A stretch of DNA of 64,000 nt from Saccharomycopsis fibuligera x Saccharomycopsis cf. fibuligera (lineage: Eukaryota; Ascomycota; Saccharomycetes; Ascoideales; Saccharomycopsidaceae): positions 1,612,001 through 1,676,000 of the forward strand of contig CP012813.1 of the NCBI GenBank assembly GCA_001936135.1. The letters run 5' to 3'. Below the pieces are notes generated by a model that was not told where the DNA came from, made no database searches, and saw only the letters and a list, made by a program, of their open reading frames with translations. A program made the position numbers and the translations under genes. Below, in pieces: positions 50,111 to 61,500 of this stretch (within the stretch, counting starts at the first letter, position 1; every line of letters starts with the position of its first letter).

Positions 50111-52480
50111 TCATCTCCGTCTTTGAATATTTCTTCTAACTTTCAAAATCTTCCCGCCTTTACCGAATTTGTCATTCATACTAATAAATGGAATCTTTTC
50201 ATTTTTGAAAAGTGTAACTTTTTTATCTTTTTCTTGTTCTTTCTCTACTGTATCATTCTCACTTCCGGTCTCTTTGCCCAGAGTATTAGCACTATTACTA
50301 CCATTTTTTTTCAAAATCAGTTCACTTACTTGCGTAGGATACATTTCCCATACCGGAACCGCTGCTTTGCCTCTAACGAAGAGCAATTTATGCGATTCAA
50401 TAACCTCTTCTATTTCAGATTCGAGTAAATGTGGCTGAATGTAAACGTTAAAATAACGTTGCTTTAGATTGACGCTATGAATAATAGCAAGACCAAGAAA
50501 TGTTATTGCAGAGTCGTCAGTTGATTTCAAAGTTTCAAATGGAATAAATAATGGGCTGTTCCTATTGTTACTGTGCTTATTATTATTTTCACTATCTCCA
50601 TCGGCAATTTTACTGCCATTATTATGCAATGTTATAAGTTCATTGACCTCTATGCCATATAGCCCCACAACAGTACAATCAAGAAGCGTTTCCACTATAT
50701 CTTCAGCAATCCCATTTTTTTCTTCACCTGGATCAAAATTGAGTTCTGTGTCATTGATAAACGAAACCCCAGAGATACCTTCAAAATTGTCAATGAATTG
50801 TCGGTCCAAAAGTTTACCATTTTGGCTATTGTCCAAATATGACACTCGAAATGGCGATTTGAGTAACAATGGACTAAAGTCAAACCGTACCCGCTGTTGT
50901 TGTTGCTTTGCGGCGCCGCCATGGTCTGGGTTGTGATCTTGATTTTTTATTGTGTGAAAATAAACTAGCATTCGAAATGTGGCTAATTCCTGAGCTGAAA
51001 ATCTCAAACTATTGTAACTTAACGAAATGCCACTAGCAAAAATAACTTCATTCTTGATATATTTCTTCTTCTTCTCGAGAATCTTGTTGAGTAATTCGTC
51101 TTCTCCAACATCTTGAGAGTAGTCATTATATTGCTGCTTACTGGTCCCCAAATATATCACATCCGTAGGTTTGATAATTTTGATAATCTGACTAACTAAT
51201 TCCACCCCGTACCCTTTCACCCACCCGGGAGTGTTTACAATCAATGGGACCTGCCTCAAATAATCACCACGCTGGTATTCTTTGTATAACTTTTCGATTA
51301 ATTGCAAATAATACCCAGGGTTTTCCATTGAGTTGTTGAACCCAAAATATTCATTACTTGCGTAAGAATACTCATGCTGTTGTGCCGCCAAATCATTACC
51401 AATGATGGGGGCCCTATGTGCAGTGTAAGATAAACAATTAGGCCAGGAAAATTCGTTTTGCCCAGGATCAATGTCCAATATCCCTACTGGGTCGATATAG
51501 TTTGACTGGGAAAGGTAGCTATTCACCAAATATTTTAAGAGAGTAGACTTACCCGAGTTCTTGTAGCCAATGATTAGAATTTTCTTACTCGTGGTTTCGT
51601 AATTTTTGTACACTAGTGTGTCAACAGTCTGCTGCCAGTTAGCAGGGATATCGACAACGTTTAAATCTAAAGTTGGTTTGACAATAATGCAAAATGTGTA
51701 GTCTTTGAAGTTCAAGTCTATGCTCTGGCGGTCATTGTTATAATTATTTTCATTAATGATAGATTCGGCGACAAAGTTCCCCTCATCACTAGATAACTGG
51801 TTGTATAAATTGTTATGAAACACATTTTTGAAAGTAGGGCACAAAGACCCAATAGTCTCTATTTTGGAAGTACCATTCCTGAGCTTGATGATTGTACTGA
51901 ACTTGTTACAAATATCTGCCCCAAAGATTTGTTCTGTTAATTTCCCAAAAGTCCCATTTCTGCCATTGTTTCCTTTCCCTTCCACCACTTTCAACTCAGG
52001 CAATGAATGCGTCACTGGAGCAAATACCATCATCAGCTTAGAGCTGCTGTTGGTACTGCCCTTGCTAGCTTCGTATCGTACTCCGTCAATGAGAAGGGCA
52101 CCTTTCAATATGCAGAGCTCATAATGGCCCTTAATCACCAATGATTCATTACTAGTGAGACCAATGTATACTTCCAAGTCCCTAAATACAGTGTTTTCAT
52201 GAGAAATATTAAATTTTGAGTATACTGGCTCCTTGTACGACGTGGGCGTTGCTGATGATATTGTCATCGATGAAGATGAGATTCCCACTCCGGCGCTTGG
52301 CTCCCTCAGGCTGGTGGTGATGGGCACGGGGGCTAATTCAACCTCGTTATCGCTGCTGAGCTCTTCATCGGAAGAGTTGCGGTCATAGAAGATCTCCTCG
52401 TTGTTCTGGATAGCCAGAAAGGCAGAGGACATGTTGGCGTGCTGCTTCTGTGTTTCTGTATTTTCCCCATCTCTATTCAT
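50111..52480 (-). CDS. GRC3: Polynucleotide 5'-hydroxyl kinase Grc3
   Basis: 789 residues from the ATG at 52480 (MNRDGENTETQ); the frame extends 29 codons upstream but without ATG. A disordered acidic N-terminus is followed by a Clp1/Grc3-type beta domain (about 95-260), then the kinase P-loop GYKNSGKSTLLKYLVNSYL (about 303-321), the lid-side PVGILDIDPGQNEFSWP and the Walker-B-like VPLIVNTPGWVKGYG. Grc3 phosphorylates RNA 5'-OH ends; with the nuclease Las1 it removes ITS2 during 25S/5.8S rRNA maturation, and it also affects rDNA transcription termination. It differs from Clp1 in the order and spacing of these blocks. The C-terminus is a basic tail (KVRRNIQRRR). It shares a 307-bp divergent promoter with COX12. 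Confidence 0.9.
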   Translation of the reverse strand: MNRDGENTETQKQHANMSSAFLAIQNNEEIFYDRNSSDEELSSDNEVELAPVPITTSLREPSAGVGISSSSMTISSATPTSYKEPVYSKFNISHENTVFRDLEVYIGLTSNESLVIKGHYELCILKGALLIDGVRYEASKGSTNSSSKLMMVFAPVTHSLPELKVVEGKGNNGRNGTFGKLTEQIFGADICNKFSTIIKLRNGTSKIETIGSLCPTFKNVFHNNLYNQLSSDEGNFVAESIINENNYNNDRQSIDLNFKDYTFCIIVKPTLDLNVVDIPANWQQTVDTLVYKNYETTSKKILIIGYKNSGKSTLLKYLVNSYLSQSNYIDPVGILDIDPGQNEFSWPNCLSYTAHRAPIIGNDLAAQQHEYSYASNEYFGFNNSMENPGYYLQLIEKLYKEYQRGDYLRQVPLIVNTPGWVKGYGVELVSQIIKIIKPTDVIYLGTSKQQYNDYSQDVGEDELLNKILEKKKKYIKNEVIFASGISLSYNSLRFSAQELATFRMLVYFHTIKNQDHNPDHGGAAKQQQQRVRFDFSPLLLKSPFRVSYLDNSQNGKLLDRQFIDNFEGISGVSFINDTELNFDPGEEKNGIAEDIVETLLDCTVVGLYGIEVNELITLHNNGSKIADGDSENNNKHSNNRNSPLFIPFETLKSTDDSAITFLGLAIIHSVNLKQRYFNVYIQPHLLESEIEEVIESHKLLFVRGKAAVPVWEMYPTQVSELILKKNGSNSANTLGKETGSENDTVEKEQEKDKKVTLFKNEKIPFISMNDKFGKGGKILKVRRNIQRRR

Positions 52481-52595
52481 CTTTAAGTCTTCATGTTGAA
52501 GCGAAATCAAAAATATTTTTTTTCCTCTGACATATGACGTGCTTTTAGCATTTACCGTGCGGCACACTAAAAAAATCGTTTGATTTTGTTTTTTT

Positions 52596-52601
52596 CACGT
52601 G
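52596..52601. promoter_or_regulatory. CACGTG E-box (Cbf1-type)
   Basis: Palindromic E-box in the GRC3-COX12 promoter, 15 bp from the CCAAT box. The factor is inferred from the motif. Confidence 0.45.
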
Positions 52602-52615
52602 TTGCGAGCCCGCAG

Positions 52616-52622
52616 CCAATCA
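52616..52622 (+). promoter_or_regulatory. CCAATCA box (HAP2/3/5-type)
   Basis: 172 bp upstream of the COX12 ATG, in the orientation of COX12. HAP-complex CCAAT boxes drive respiratory genes in yeasts, which suits a cytochrome oxidase subunit. Confidence 0.6.
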
Positions 52623-52787
52623 GTCGCTGCGAGTTAAAAATGGCCACACTGCTCACACTGGATAATAAAAGTGAAAATTATATAAAACTGCTTGGCTTCA
52701 CACTAAGAAAGTCAGCAAAGTAGCTACGAGTTCACCAATCCGCAACATACAAACACAGCACAGCTCAACATAACTTATCATTTCACA

Positions 52788-53184
52788 ATGTCTGACTCTC
52801 CATTGCACACCGTTGGTTTTGACTCCCGTTTCCCAAACCAAAACCAAACCAAACACTGTTACCAATCCTACGTTGACTACCACAAATGTATCAACGCCAA
52901 AGGTGAGGACTTTGCTCCATGCAAGATCTTCTTCAAGACTTATTCTGCTTTGTGTCCTGTTGACTGGGTTGAAAAGTGGGATGAACAAAGAGGTATGTAA
53001 TATTGTAATTATCATGAAAAAAACAACAAAAAACGTAAAAAGGAAAAAATGTTATGTTTAATGACAGTCAATTGATAATTGCTCATTAGATGCAAAGTCT
53101 GCCCAAGAACTTTGAGATGAAATTGACATACTAACACATTTATTTATAGGTAATGGTAACTTTGCCGGTAACATTCAACCATAA
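52788..53184 (+). CDS. COX12: Cytochrome c oxidase subunit VIb (Cox12), two exons
   Basis: Exons 52788-52992 and 53150-53184 encode 79 residues. The CHCH fold is complete: CX9C at C24/C34 (CYQSYVDYHKC) and CX10C at C45/C56 (CKIFFKTYSALC), the pattern specific to the COX6B/Cox12 family, then PVDWVEKWDEQRGNGNFAGN across the splice. Cox12 sits on the intermembrane-space side of complex IV, is imported via Mia40 and bridges the oxidase dimer; S. cerevisiae Cox12 is 83 residues. The start is the first ATG in the CHCH frame. The CCAAT box and TATA element upstream fit respiratory regulation. Without splicing the protein would end RGM, 11 residues short. Confidence 0.95.
52993..53149 (+). other. COX12 intron
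   Basis: 157 bp, donor GTATGT, consensus branch point TACTAAC at 53129-53135 and acceptor TATAG. Phase 1: G plus GT makes Gly. Confidence 0.92.
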
Positions 53185-54113
53185 ATTCTCTTCTCATCCA
53201 TACAATCTATAAAAAAAAAACAATCATTTCACTATATTTACAACGCATCACTACTCTCTCCTCAAACTAATCATAATAAATACTAAAAAATGATAAAATT
53301 CCAAGCAAATATTAATAATCTTATGAATAATGTCATTTTCTTAACCTTAAAGATCGAATTAAAAAACATTTCACTGTTTTGCTTTTTTCTGTTTTGGGGC
53401 TTTTCCTTTTTCCATATTAGTACTTTTATAAAATGATATAGTACATGTACATGTTGTACAGTGGTACACATATGTATGTAATCACGAAGGTATACGCAAA
53501 AGGTTTTCATTTACTAAAGAATTGCCAACCATGGAGTTCAGATTTTTGCCTGTAGGTTACACACCATTGCTTTCTTTCAAGCCAACGACACTGAATGTGT
53601 TTGTGTCTAGCAATTCTTGTTTTGGGATATCGCAAGAGCTTCTCGCAATAGTTCTCAGCATGCATTAAGATGCAAAAATACGTCGAGAAGATTTATTCAT
53701 TAAGCGAAGTTGGCAAAACATTTTTTTGTACCGTATACATACACTTACTACTACTTATCACTTTATTAAGATAAGAGTCTAACTGCGTTCATTATACACC
53801 GCGCCAAATTTGTATCAAAGATGTATACGTAGAATTCAAAATCTTGCCCGTAGGTGTATTAAAGTATATTAAAGTAAATGAATTTATGTATTGTACTTTT
53901 TTTTTCTTCAATTGAAGCAAATCTAATCTGACTTGACCTATATACAAGCATGCAATGAAGCAAGCAAGAACGTGAAGTTATTACATATGAACTAATTCTT
54001 GACCAACTTGCTCACTTTTGAACTATATTTAGATACTAAGCAATAGCTAAGTAGGTTAATAGCTTAGTATCTTAGCGACAAATCAGCACAGCGTACAGCG
54101 TACGGCGCACTAA
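53185..54113. other. Intergenic, convergent 3' ends of COX12 and the large presequence protein
   Basis: 929 bp, AT-rich, with scattered TACGTA/TATGTA words (53440-53480). No coding or RNA gene signal. Confidence 0.6.
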
Positions 54114-57100
54114 CTAAGTTCTTTCTCTTCCCCTTTGGTGACCAGCATCCCAATTAATTTTCTTTCTAATTCTCTTTGGATGCACCATATATGTTGGCTT
54201 TTCATCCTTCCACTGTTCCTGTGGTCCTTTTCTTGCCTTATTTCTTTTAGCATTGGCTTCTTCTTGTTCTTCATAAAATTTAGGATCATCTTTTGGCATC
54301 TTGTACCCCTGAGCAGCAAGCAATTCTCTTACTTTATCCTCAATCGAAGCTCCTTTTTTCTCCTTGATATTGGCACCGTCATGAATATTGGTATTATTAG
54401 TCGTCATGATTTGATCCAATTTTCGACCATCTTTCAACAACAAATGTGCTCTTATCGTCACATCACTAGCATTTATAGTGTACGATTTTACCAATTTTTG
54501 TCTAAATTGGACGTAAAATTTACGAGGCAGCACAGCAGTGATATCAAATGCTGGCTGGAAAAATTTGGCATAATCAGTATCGTAATGGTTCAAAAAATGT
54601 TGAACGATAAAATCAGCATCAGGATTGAAAAAAGCCAGATTTTGTTTTTGCATGTTATCCGATGATAATCTTGAAGCTAATGAGCGCCGACCTTGATCAC
54701 TGTGTCTAAAGTCTTCTTTTGTTGCTTCTACTTCTTTGGAGCTTTTCCGACCTTTATTCTTGTCAAATGTCACAATAAGCTTAAAATCAGAAGGTTTCAA
54801 CCCCATTTGTCTCATTACATCACGCATCTTATCATCCTTTAGCAAGCTTTTCACATCATTAGAGAAAACTGAACGATTCACCAACTCAGGTTTAATTAAT
54901 AACGACCCGCACTGCTTACTGAACTCTGTGGCATCGCTTACTGCCAAGTCAAGCAATTCCGCATACTTCAAGTACGTCTCACCCAAACTGTAAACCTGAT
55001 CATTACGGCGAGCCGTCAAGTATGCATCAGGAGTCTTGTATTCCCATTGCTCAAAGTAATACTTGCAGAGCATCGGATACTTGTTGTGGAATATATGGGT
55101 TGTCAAGTGATAAAGGATTCCGCCAAGCATATAGTGAACAATCTTATTTCTTTCACGCATCACCCTATTAGCAGTATAGTTCTCCACAGCTAATTCATTC
55201 TTGATTATTTTCCAGTAACTTGTTGCAAAGTCTATCAAAAAATCATCACCTATTTGATTCATTGTGGCAAGATCCATTGCAGCATAAGCTTCATTGTAAG
55301 CGGAAATGGTATCTGCAGCACGACGGGCAATGTAGTAGTCCCATGGTTTAGTTACCAGAGATTGTCTATGCACCACTGCGAGTACATCTGTTTTGATCTG
55401 CTTGGAACCTGTAGCCATAGTGCCGTATCTCAGTTTGTACCATTCGCAGTATTCTAGGAGAAGCTTCCATAATAGTTGTTCCTTGAGTAATGCGCTATCG
55501 GAAATTACAACTTGCTTTTTGGCCATTTTGTTGCCAGTAATTTTGTTATTTTTATTTAGTGAAACGTTGTCGTTGAGTGGAGTGGCACTCATAAGCATAC
55601 CTCTGATCATGTCGCCGTTAATTCCTTGATCATTGATCACACTATATGGTCTTGAAGTTATGAAGTCTAATGAGATTAGCTGTTTGAAAGCTTTCAGAAA
55701 GTGGCCAATACGGAATAAACGTTTCAACTTGAGCTCAGCAGCCCTAGCAATACCGCTTCCACTTCCCATAGGCTCACCTTCAACATTCACCACTTCTGGG
55801 ATCAAAAAGGTTCTCTTGTCCTTGCTGACATGCGAAGGCAACCCAAGCAACTTTGCAAGTACCAATTCGGGGTAACTTTTCACAAGCACATTCCGATTTA
55901 TGCCAATTTGCTCCCTTGAGCCATAAAAATTCTTGGTAATGAATTTACGGAAAGGACTGATGCTGTCGAGAACATTAAGCACAAAACTTTGTACTACTGG
56001 AATACCATTGACGTATTCAGTTAAACAGATTTCTTCATCGGATTCAGTATTGCGAAGAAAAGTTTGGCAAAGTTTGAGAATAACAATATTGTGTTGCTCA
56101 TGTTCCGGGCGGTTTTGGTGGTTAAGTTGATGTTGTGATTGAAGGCCAAGGTCCTCGATAATTCTGTTGCTAAGGGTTTCAATTACACTTGTACTGACAA
56201 TCTCGTCGTTAGTTGGTGGCAAATAAGTTTGAGGAAGAAGGTCTTTGTTTAGCTTTGAGTGCATGTCAAACAAAGGTTTCAAGATTGGTCTTTCTATATC
56301 TTTCATTGAAGCTCTGTTATGAAGGCTGTTTGTTTCAGCACCATTCTCAGTATTAGTATCGTTTTCAACTCCAATGTCAATTTTTTTATCACCATTGGAA
56401 TTTTCTTCAATAATTTTCAACTTTTGGCAAATCGAATAATCTTGAGTATAATTTGCCGGCACTAAACATAACAAGTCTTTAAATTTTTCATATTTTGTAT
56501 TATAGAAGCTTGGCTTATATCTGAACTTAGTTATATCAACCAACTTGATTTTCCGTTGTCGGTCAAGTGGATGTGGCACAGTTTGAAGCTTGCACAACCG
56601 ATGGTACGCTGGATGGCTGCTGGTATAGCCTAACGCAACCACATTGAATATATCAAACACAGTGGGGAGAAATGCAGTAAAATTTTGGTCCTTAACTATG
56701 TTGGTTGAACCATCATTTTGTTTTGGTGGTAATGCAATGGGCCAGTTGATCTTATAGCCGAATGTGTTAACAATTGATCCAGAGGCCTCATACTCAGAAA
56801 ATTCCAGTAGGTTATAAATGGCTTCAGTTTTTTTTTCCACTAGCTTCATGTGCTGTTGCTCTTCAGTTGATTTTATAAACGTTTCGAGCATTTTTAAAAG
56901 CTGTTTGTTCAAGTAAATTGGACTAGTGTAGCCATCTTCGGGGTTTGTAGGTATGTACTGAAGATCCAAGTTCAAGTCACTAGTGATTAAAGAAGTGATT
57001 GGGATGTTTGAGCCCAATTTAACCGGCACGGTGTTGTTGATTACTGGTGTTTTGTATTGTGAAATAGATTTCTCTTTAACATTTATCAGCTCAGCATTGC

Positions 57101-57629
57101 TCTTTGCTCCATCAGTCTCATTCTCAACCTCAATTTTGTTCTCAATTTCAATTCCATTCACAATTTCAATTTCGTTCTCATTTTTCACATTGGTAAGTTC
57201 CTTTTCAGCCAGTATAGTTTCGCTTTTCAATAAATTACCACTTTCCTGACCCAACGGCTCACTGCGATTACATTGCAATCTGATTTCTGCATTTCTATGA
57301 CCTAAAAACACATCAGCAAGAAGCACACGATACGCAACGTCCCAATATATCGAATCATTAGCCTTGCCATTATCAGCCCCACCTTGCTGAAACTTCACCG
57401 ACAAGTACTGCTTATTCAGAACAGGCACGGGAATAAAAGTTTTTGATGGTAACGTTAATTTTGGCTCTCTTTTTTTCTTATTGTTGACATTCTGCACTAC
57501 TTTTTTCTTATTTTGCTGAAAATAGTCCGTAATGCTGGTAATTCGACCATGGTAGTATTTGTCAAAATGGCCAGTCTGCAGCTGGAGATAGCGGTGCACC
57601 TTGACTAGACGGGTCAAAATACTGCGCAT
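54114..57629 (-). CDS. Large unrecognised protein, probably mitochondrial
   Basis: 1171 residues from the first ATG. The N-terminus (MRSILTRLVKVHRYLQLQTG) has four basic and no acidic residues in 20, as in a matrix presequence, followed by a Lys/Asn-rich stretch. The order is a charged, Glu/Asn-rich linker (about 135-190), a mixed alpha/beta region with IYLNKQLLKMLETFIK and INWPIALPPKQ, a second linker, then a largely helical conserved-looking core (about 490-1000) with PELVLAKLLGLPSHVSKDKR, FRIGHFLKAFKQLISLDFI, LLWKLLLEYCEWYKLRYGTM and KPWDYYIARRAADTISAYNE. The C-terminus is Lys/Arg-rich. The density of Trp, Tyr and buried-looking helices argues for a real folded protein, not low complexity. 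A mitochondrial RNA or translation role is a guess from the presequence and basic ends only. Confidence 0.7.
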   Translation of the reverse strand: MRSILTRLVKVHRYLQLQTGHFDKYYHGRITSITDYFQQNKKKVVQNVNNKKKREPKLTLPSKTFIPVPVLNKQYLSVKFQQGGADNGKANDSIYWDVAYRVLLADVFLGHRNAEIRLQCNRSEPLGQESGNLLKSETILAEKELTNVKNENEIEIVNGIEIENKIEVENETDGAKSNAELINVKEKSISQYKTPVINNTVPVKLGSNIPITSLITSDLNLDLQYIPTNPEDGYTSPIYLNKQLLKMLETFIKSTEEQQHMKLVEKKTEAIYNLLEFSEYEASGSIVNTFGYKINWPIALPPKQNDGSTNIVKDQNFTAFLPTVFDIFNVVALGYTSSHPAYHRLCKLQTVPHPLDRQRKIKLVDITKFRYKPSFYNTKYEKFKDLLCLVPANYTQDYSICQKLKIIEENSNGDKKIDIGVENDTNTENGAETNSLHNRASMKDIERPILKPLFDMHSKLNKDLLPQTYLPPTNDEIVSTSVIETLSNRIIEDLGLQSQHQLNHQNRPEHEQHNIVILKLCQTFLRNTESDEEICLTEYVNGIPVVQSFVLNVLDSISPFRKFITKNFYGSREQIGINRNVLVKSYPELVLAKLLGLPSHVSKDKRTFLIPEVVNVEGEPMGSGSGIARAAELKLKRLFRIGHFLKAFKQLISLDFITSRPYSVINDQGINGDMIRGMLMSATPLNDNVSLNKNNKITGNKMAKKQVVISDSALLKEQLLWKLLLEYCEWYKLRYGTMATGSKQIKTDVLAVVHRQSLVTKPWDYYIARRAADTISAYNEAYAAMDLATMNQIGDDFLIDFATSYWKIIKNELAVENYTANRVMRERNKIVHYMLGGILYHLTTHIFHNKYPMLCKYYFEQWEYKTPDAYLTARRNDQVYSLGETYLKYAELLDLAVSDATEFSKQCGSLLIKPELVNRSVFSNDVKSLLKDDKMRDVMRQMGLKPSDFKLIVTFDKNKGRKSSKEVEATKEDFRHSDQGRRSLASRLSSDNMQKQNLAFFNPDADFIVQHFLNHYDTDYAKFFQPAFDITAVLPRKFYVQFRQKLVKSYTINASDVTIRAHLLLKDGRKLDQIMTTNNTNIHDGANIKEKKGASIEDKVRELLAAQGYKMPKDDPKFYEEQEEANAKRNKARKGPQEQWKDEKPTYMVHPKRIRKKINWDAGHQRGRERT

Positions 57630-58547
57630 TTCTTTGGCTGTAGTATTGGGTGCGTTTGGAAGCTACCAATGGTATGCGGTATTAAATAGATGGCTAATTT
57701 TACTGGTCAGAGCGTGTTTTCCTTTTAATTTATGTTTCTGATAGACATGTTGAGCGAGAAAAATCTGTGCGCATCGCATTTCTAATTTTTTTTTTTTTTT
57801 TTTTTTACCAAAATAAGTCAGCTGACTTATGTGGTGTGCGTTGATTACTAAGAGCACTTAACACGAGTGAATATCTACTCTGCTACTTTCTCTTCTTACT
57901 ATTGTTTGGTTAGAATAAAGAATTACGAAAACACATAGAGAATAACAGTGAGTCAAATTTCAAACATTAGGATAGTGAGACATATATAGTTCTTGAAAGC
58001 AACTAAGCAAGGCAGAATAGAGTAACAAATAGAATTAAATAAACTGGAAGAAAAAAAAAAAAAAAAAAAAAGGATAAGCAAAAAGTAAACTGAAGTAGTG
58101 CAGAAATGAACAAGATCAAGTAAAAATAAAAAAAAAAGAAAAAAAATGGCAAAGGAATAATAAGTAATACATATTGAAATTGACATGAAGAAAGTTTGGT
58201 CAAAATAATTTTCTGCATTAAAGCAGTAGTCATTGCAGTAGCACTGCAAAGAGTAAGAAAAAGAAGGAAATTTAACGTAACAAGATTGGAAAACGTAAAG
58301 AAAAACAGCGAACACAAAGTGTGCAAACGCATACTAAAATTAAAAACCATAATTGAATTGAAAATTAATCAAAGGGAACTCCCAAAAAAATAAGCCAAAA
58401 AAATTCAAGACAATAGTAATATAATGGTACATTCGCGAAATGAAATTAACAGTTTAAAAAGGAAAAAAAAATGAGAGAAAGAAAATGAGCTTTGAAGAAA
58501 ATAAGCAGCATTTAAACAAAAACGAATCAGTACTTTCTTCTGATTTG
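57630..58547. other. Intergenic: upstream region of the large presequence protein and Cos111-like 3' end
   Basis: 918 bp. A T tract (57786-57806) lies about 155 bp upstream of the ATG at 57629. An A-rich region at 58050-58150 belongs to the 3' side of the next gene. No gene is seen. Confidence 0.6.
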
Positions 58548-61500
58548 TCAAAATCTAGAGTAGTTTCTCCCCACATTTATGGCTGCTATTGACGGTTCAT
58601 CTTCCTTTAGTGATTTCTTGAGCTCCTGAACAGACCCTTCGATTGCCCACTTCAAATCTCTTCTCATTCCGCTGTTGCGAAAGTCAATAGTTTGCAAATT
58701 TCCAGTTTTTATTGCTCTTGACTGACTTAAAAATGTCTTGACATCTTTTGTGTTGAGCCAATTTGCAGATCTTAATTTAATACGCTCCAAAGTTTTCAAA
58801 TTCGTTAATGCCGTTAAAATTTCCGCATTAGAAACTTTGCGTAACTGGTCAATCGTCCAATAGTTAGATTTGCGCACATCCGACAAATACAAGGTATCAT
58901 CATTTTGATTCTCAGATTCGAGCTTTCCGGGTTGATGCTCAAATAAGAAATAGTTTACTGTTGGTGATCTGGTACGTTGAATTTCAAGATTTGCCTTACC
59001 TTCATGTTCTTCGTCTTCTAGCTCTTGAATTATGTTAATTTGGATCTTGTTCTGATGATTGTGATGATGATTATGGTTTACACTAGTACCAGTAGACACT
59101 TGTTTAGCATTACCATGGGAATAGTTTTGCTTACTCTTGTTTTGAAGCTGAACTTGTGGCTGCACTTGAGGAAAAGTATTAATGGTCAAGTGCTGCTGCT
59201 GGGCATTTGAAGCTCCAATCCCGTTAGCATTCCCATTGCTGATGCTGTTATGGATTTCTGATGACAGTGACAGCAACTTTCTTTCCTCATTTACCAGCAC
59301 AAACGATTCTTGCGATTTGACTTCATCTCTTAGTAACACATTTCCAAATGATGTTTGAGGCACATGAAGAGTATCCAGCTTAGGAGTTTGAGGAGATGCT
59401 GCAACAGGAGAGCCATGACGGTATCCGCCAGGAGGAGATTCAGGTCTTGAAATGCTTGGCTGTGATGCTCTGATCGAAGCGGTATCATAAGCATTTTGCT
59501 CGTTGCCAATATTGTTGCTATAATCCTTTGGGGTAGCATTGGTTGAATGGAATGACTCTTTACTTTTATCATATCTACTGTTGAAATTAGAATAACCCCA
59601 AAAGTTTCGATAAAAGTTGCTGCGGATTTGTCTGTAGTTGCAGTTGCTGCTATAACCAAAAGAGTCTTTATAGAAATCTAATGATTTGCCATTATTGTTG
59701 CTGCTATTTGTTGTTTGATTCTTTCCATCTAAGGATTGTGAAGCGTCATCAGATACTATACTGTGATATACCCTGTTGTTTCCCATCATGTCGTTTCGTC
59801 TTTGATATACACTACTGAACTGAGAATATATAGATGTCCCGTAAGCGCTATCGATTTCTCTGAGGATATTAGTATAATAACTATCATCTTTTTGATTGCT
59901 ACCATTGCTATTGGTATTGCTATTATTGCTACCGCTACCGCTACCACCACCGGAATGGTGCGAAAACGTTCTAGTAATATTGTTGGCATTTTTGAAATTC
60001 AAATCATTAGACACTTCGATGTAATGTGACAATTTAGGATTGGAAGTGCTGCGCAGGTTTCTATTCAACATATCAAAGCTAAGCACATCATTGTTGTTGA
60101 TATTGCTGCTACCATTATTGCTGCTACCATTATTGCCGTAACTAGTTCTAGGAGAAAAATTCGAATCAATATTATTAAAATCAGTAATACTTTTTGATTT
60201 GACATGTAAATTCTCTTTACTCAGGCCTTTTATGCTGCTATTTGGATTTGAATCGCTTATTGCCCTGGTATGGTAAGCTGGTCTTTTGAGTGATAGCATA
60301 TTTGCATTAGCGATGCCATCATCACCACTGCTGTTGCCGCCAGTACTCAATTTTTTAATTTGCAAGATGCCATAATCATCAACTTGGTCATTTCTAATTT
60401 CATAATCACTGGCTATCACAATTTTGCTCATGTCAAAACTTTTCAAGTTGCAGCATATTTTTAATAGATGAACAATGTAACCAATTGGAATATCCTTGGT
60501 GGAGTACTTATGTAGCAACTTATTTTGCATGGGGTGCTGATTAAACTGGTAGACATTTGAAGAAGACGTTGCTTTCTGTCCAGTTTTTCCAGTAGCAAGT
60601 TTAGGACTCTTCTTCAAGGTAGCATTATTATAGTTGTTGTTGTTGTTGTTTTTATCAGTGGTACTGATAACACTTGCCCTGTAGTGGGTCGGTTTAGCGG
60701 ATTTGGCATTGCTACTCTCGACTTTCTTGTGGCTCATTTTGTAAACAATTTTACGAAACTTTGTTCTTAAGCTGCCACCAACACTATCACGAGAACTAAA
60801 CTTGGCTAATGCTGAAGTGGAATGAACAGATAACAACGAATTTCTCAGACTAATTCTTGCAATTGAGTTGCTTCTGGGGCGATGTTGCTGATTTTGAGTA
60901 GAGTTGCTGCGTGGACGCTGAGCAGAATCTTTAAAGTTTCCTGTTGAATGCGATTTCCTAATGATTGCCTGCTTCAAAGTAAGGGAATTAACGAGTTCGA
61001 TCGTCGGAGCTGGTGTATTGTATAGCGGATCATAGCGGTATTTCCATTCTCTCCAACCAGCAAGTACAATTTTCGGCTTGTAACCAAAGTCATAATTTTC
61101 AAAATCGAAGAAAACGCCGCTATTGATTACAGAATGTTCATCTTTAATCAATAAAATTGGCAATCTAGTGGTGCTATTGACATATTCGCTCAAGTTTATT
61201 CTAGAAGACGGAATTTCGTCCATGTTGACGTTATCGAACGTGCCGTCAAAATGCAAGTCTGCATTGTTGATCAATTGCTCGATTTTGTTTTTTTCCTTAT
61301 CGGTAATCACCAAGTAGGAGTCATTACTTGCTGAATCGTAACTAAGGTAATACAATGTGTCAATTTTAGCTAATTGGACTTCTTCCACAAGCAACCCAAG
61401 CCTGTTATTGCTTCTGATGGAGGTTATGAACTGAGCAAAGCGATAGGAAGAGTGAAATTTGATCTTGCGGTACACAAGCGGCAACGCTAAGCGGTAAAAC

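Larger units (their letters stand above)
52481..52787. promoter_or_regulatory. Divergent GRC3-COX12 promoter
   Basis: 307 bp with three recognisable elements between the two start codons: CACGTG (52596-52601), CCAATCA (52616-52622) and TATATAAA (52679-52686), the last about 100 bp before the COX12 ATG. Confidence 0.7.

Noticed and set aside
54114-57629. RNase III-like string GDDFLIDFATSYWK in the large presequence protein
   Set aside because: The resemblance is a few residues only; the RNase III signature and a dsRBD are not seen, so no function is assigned.
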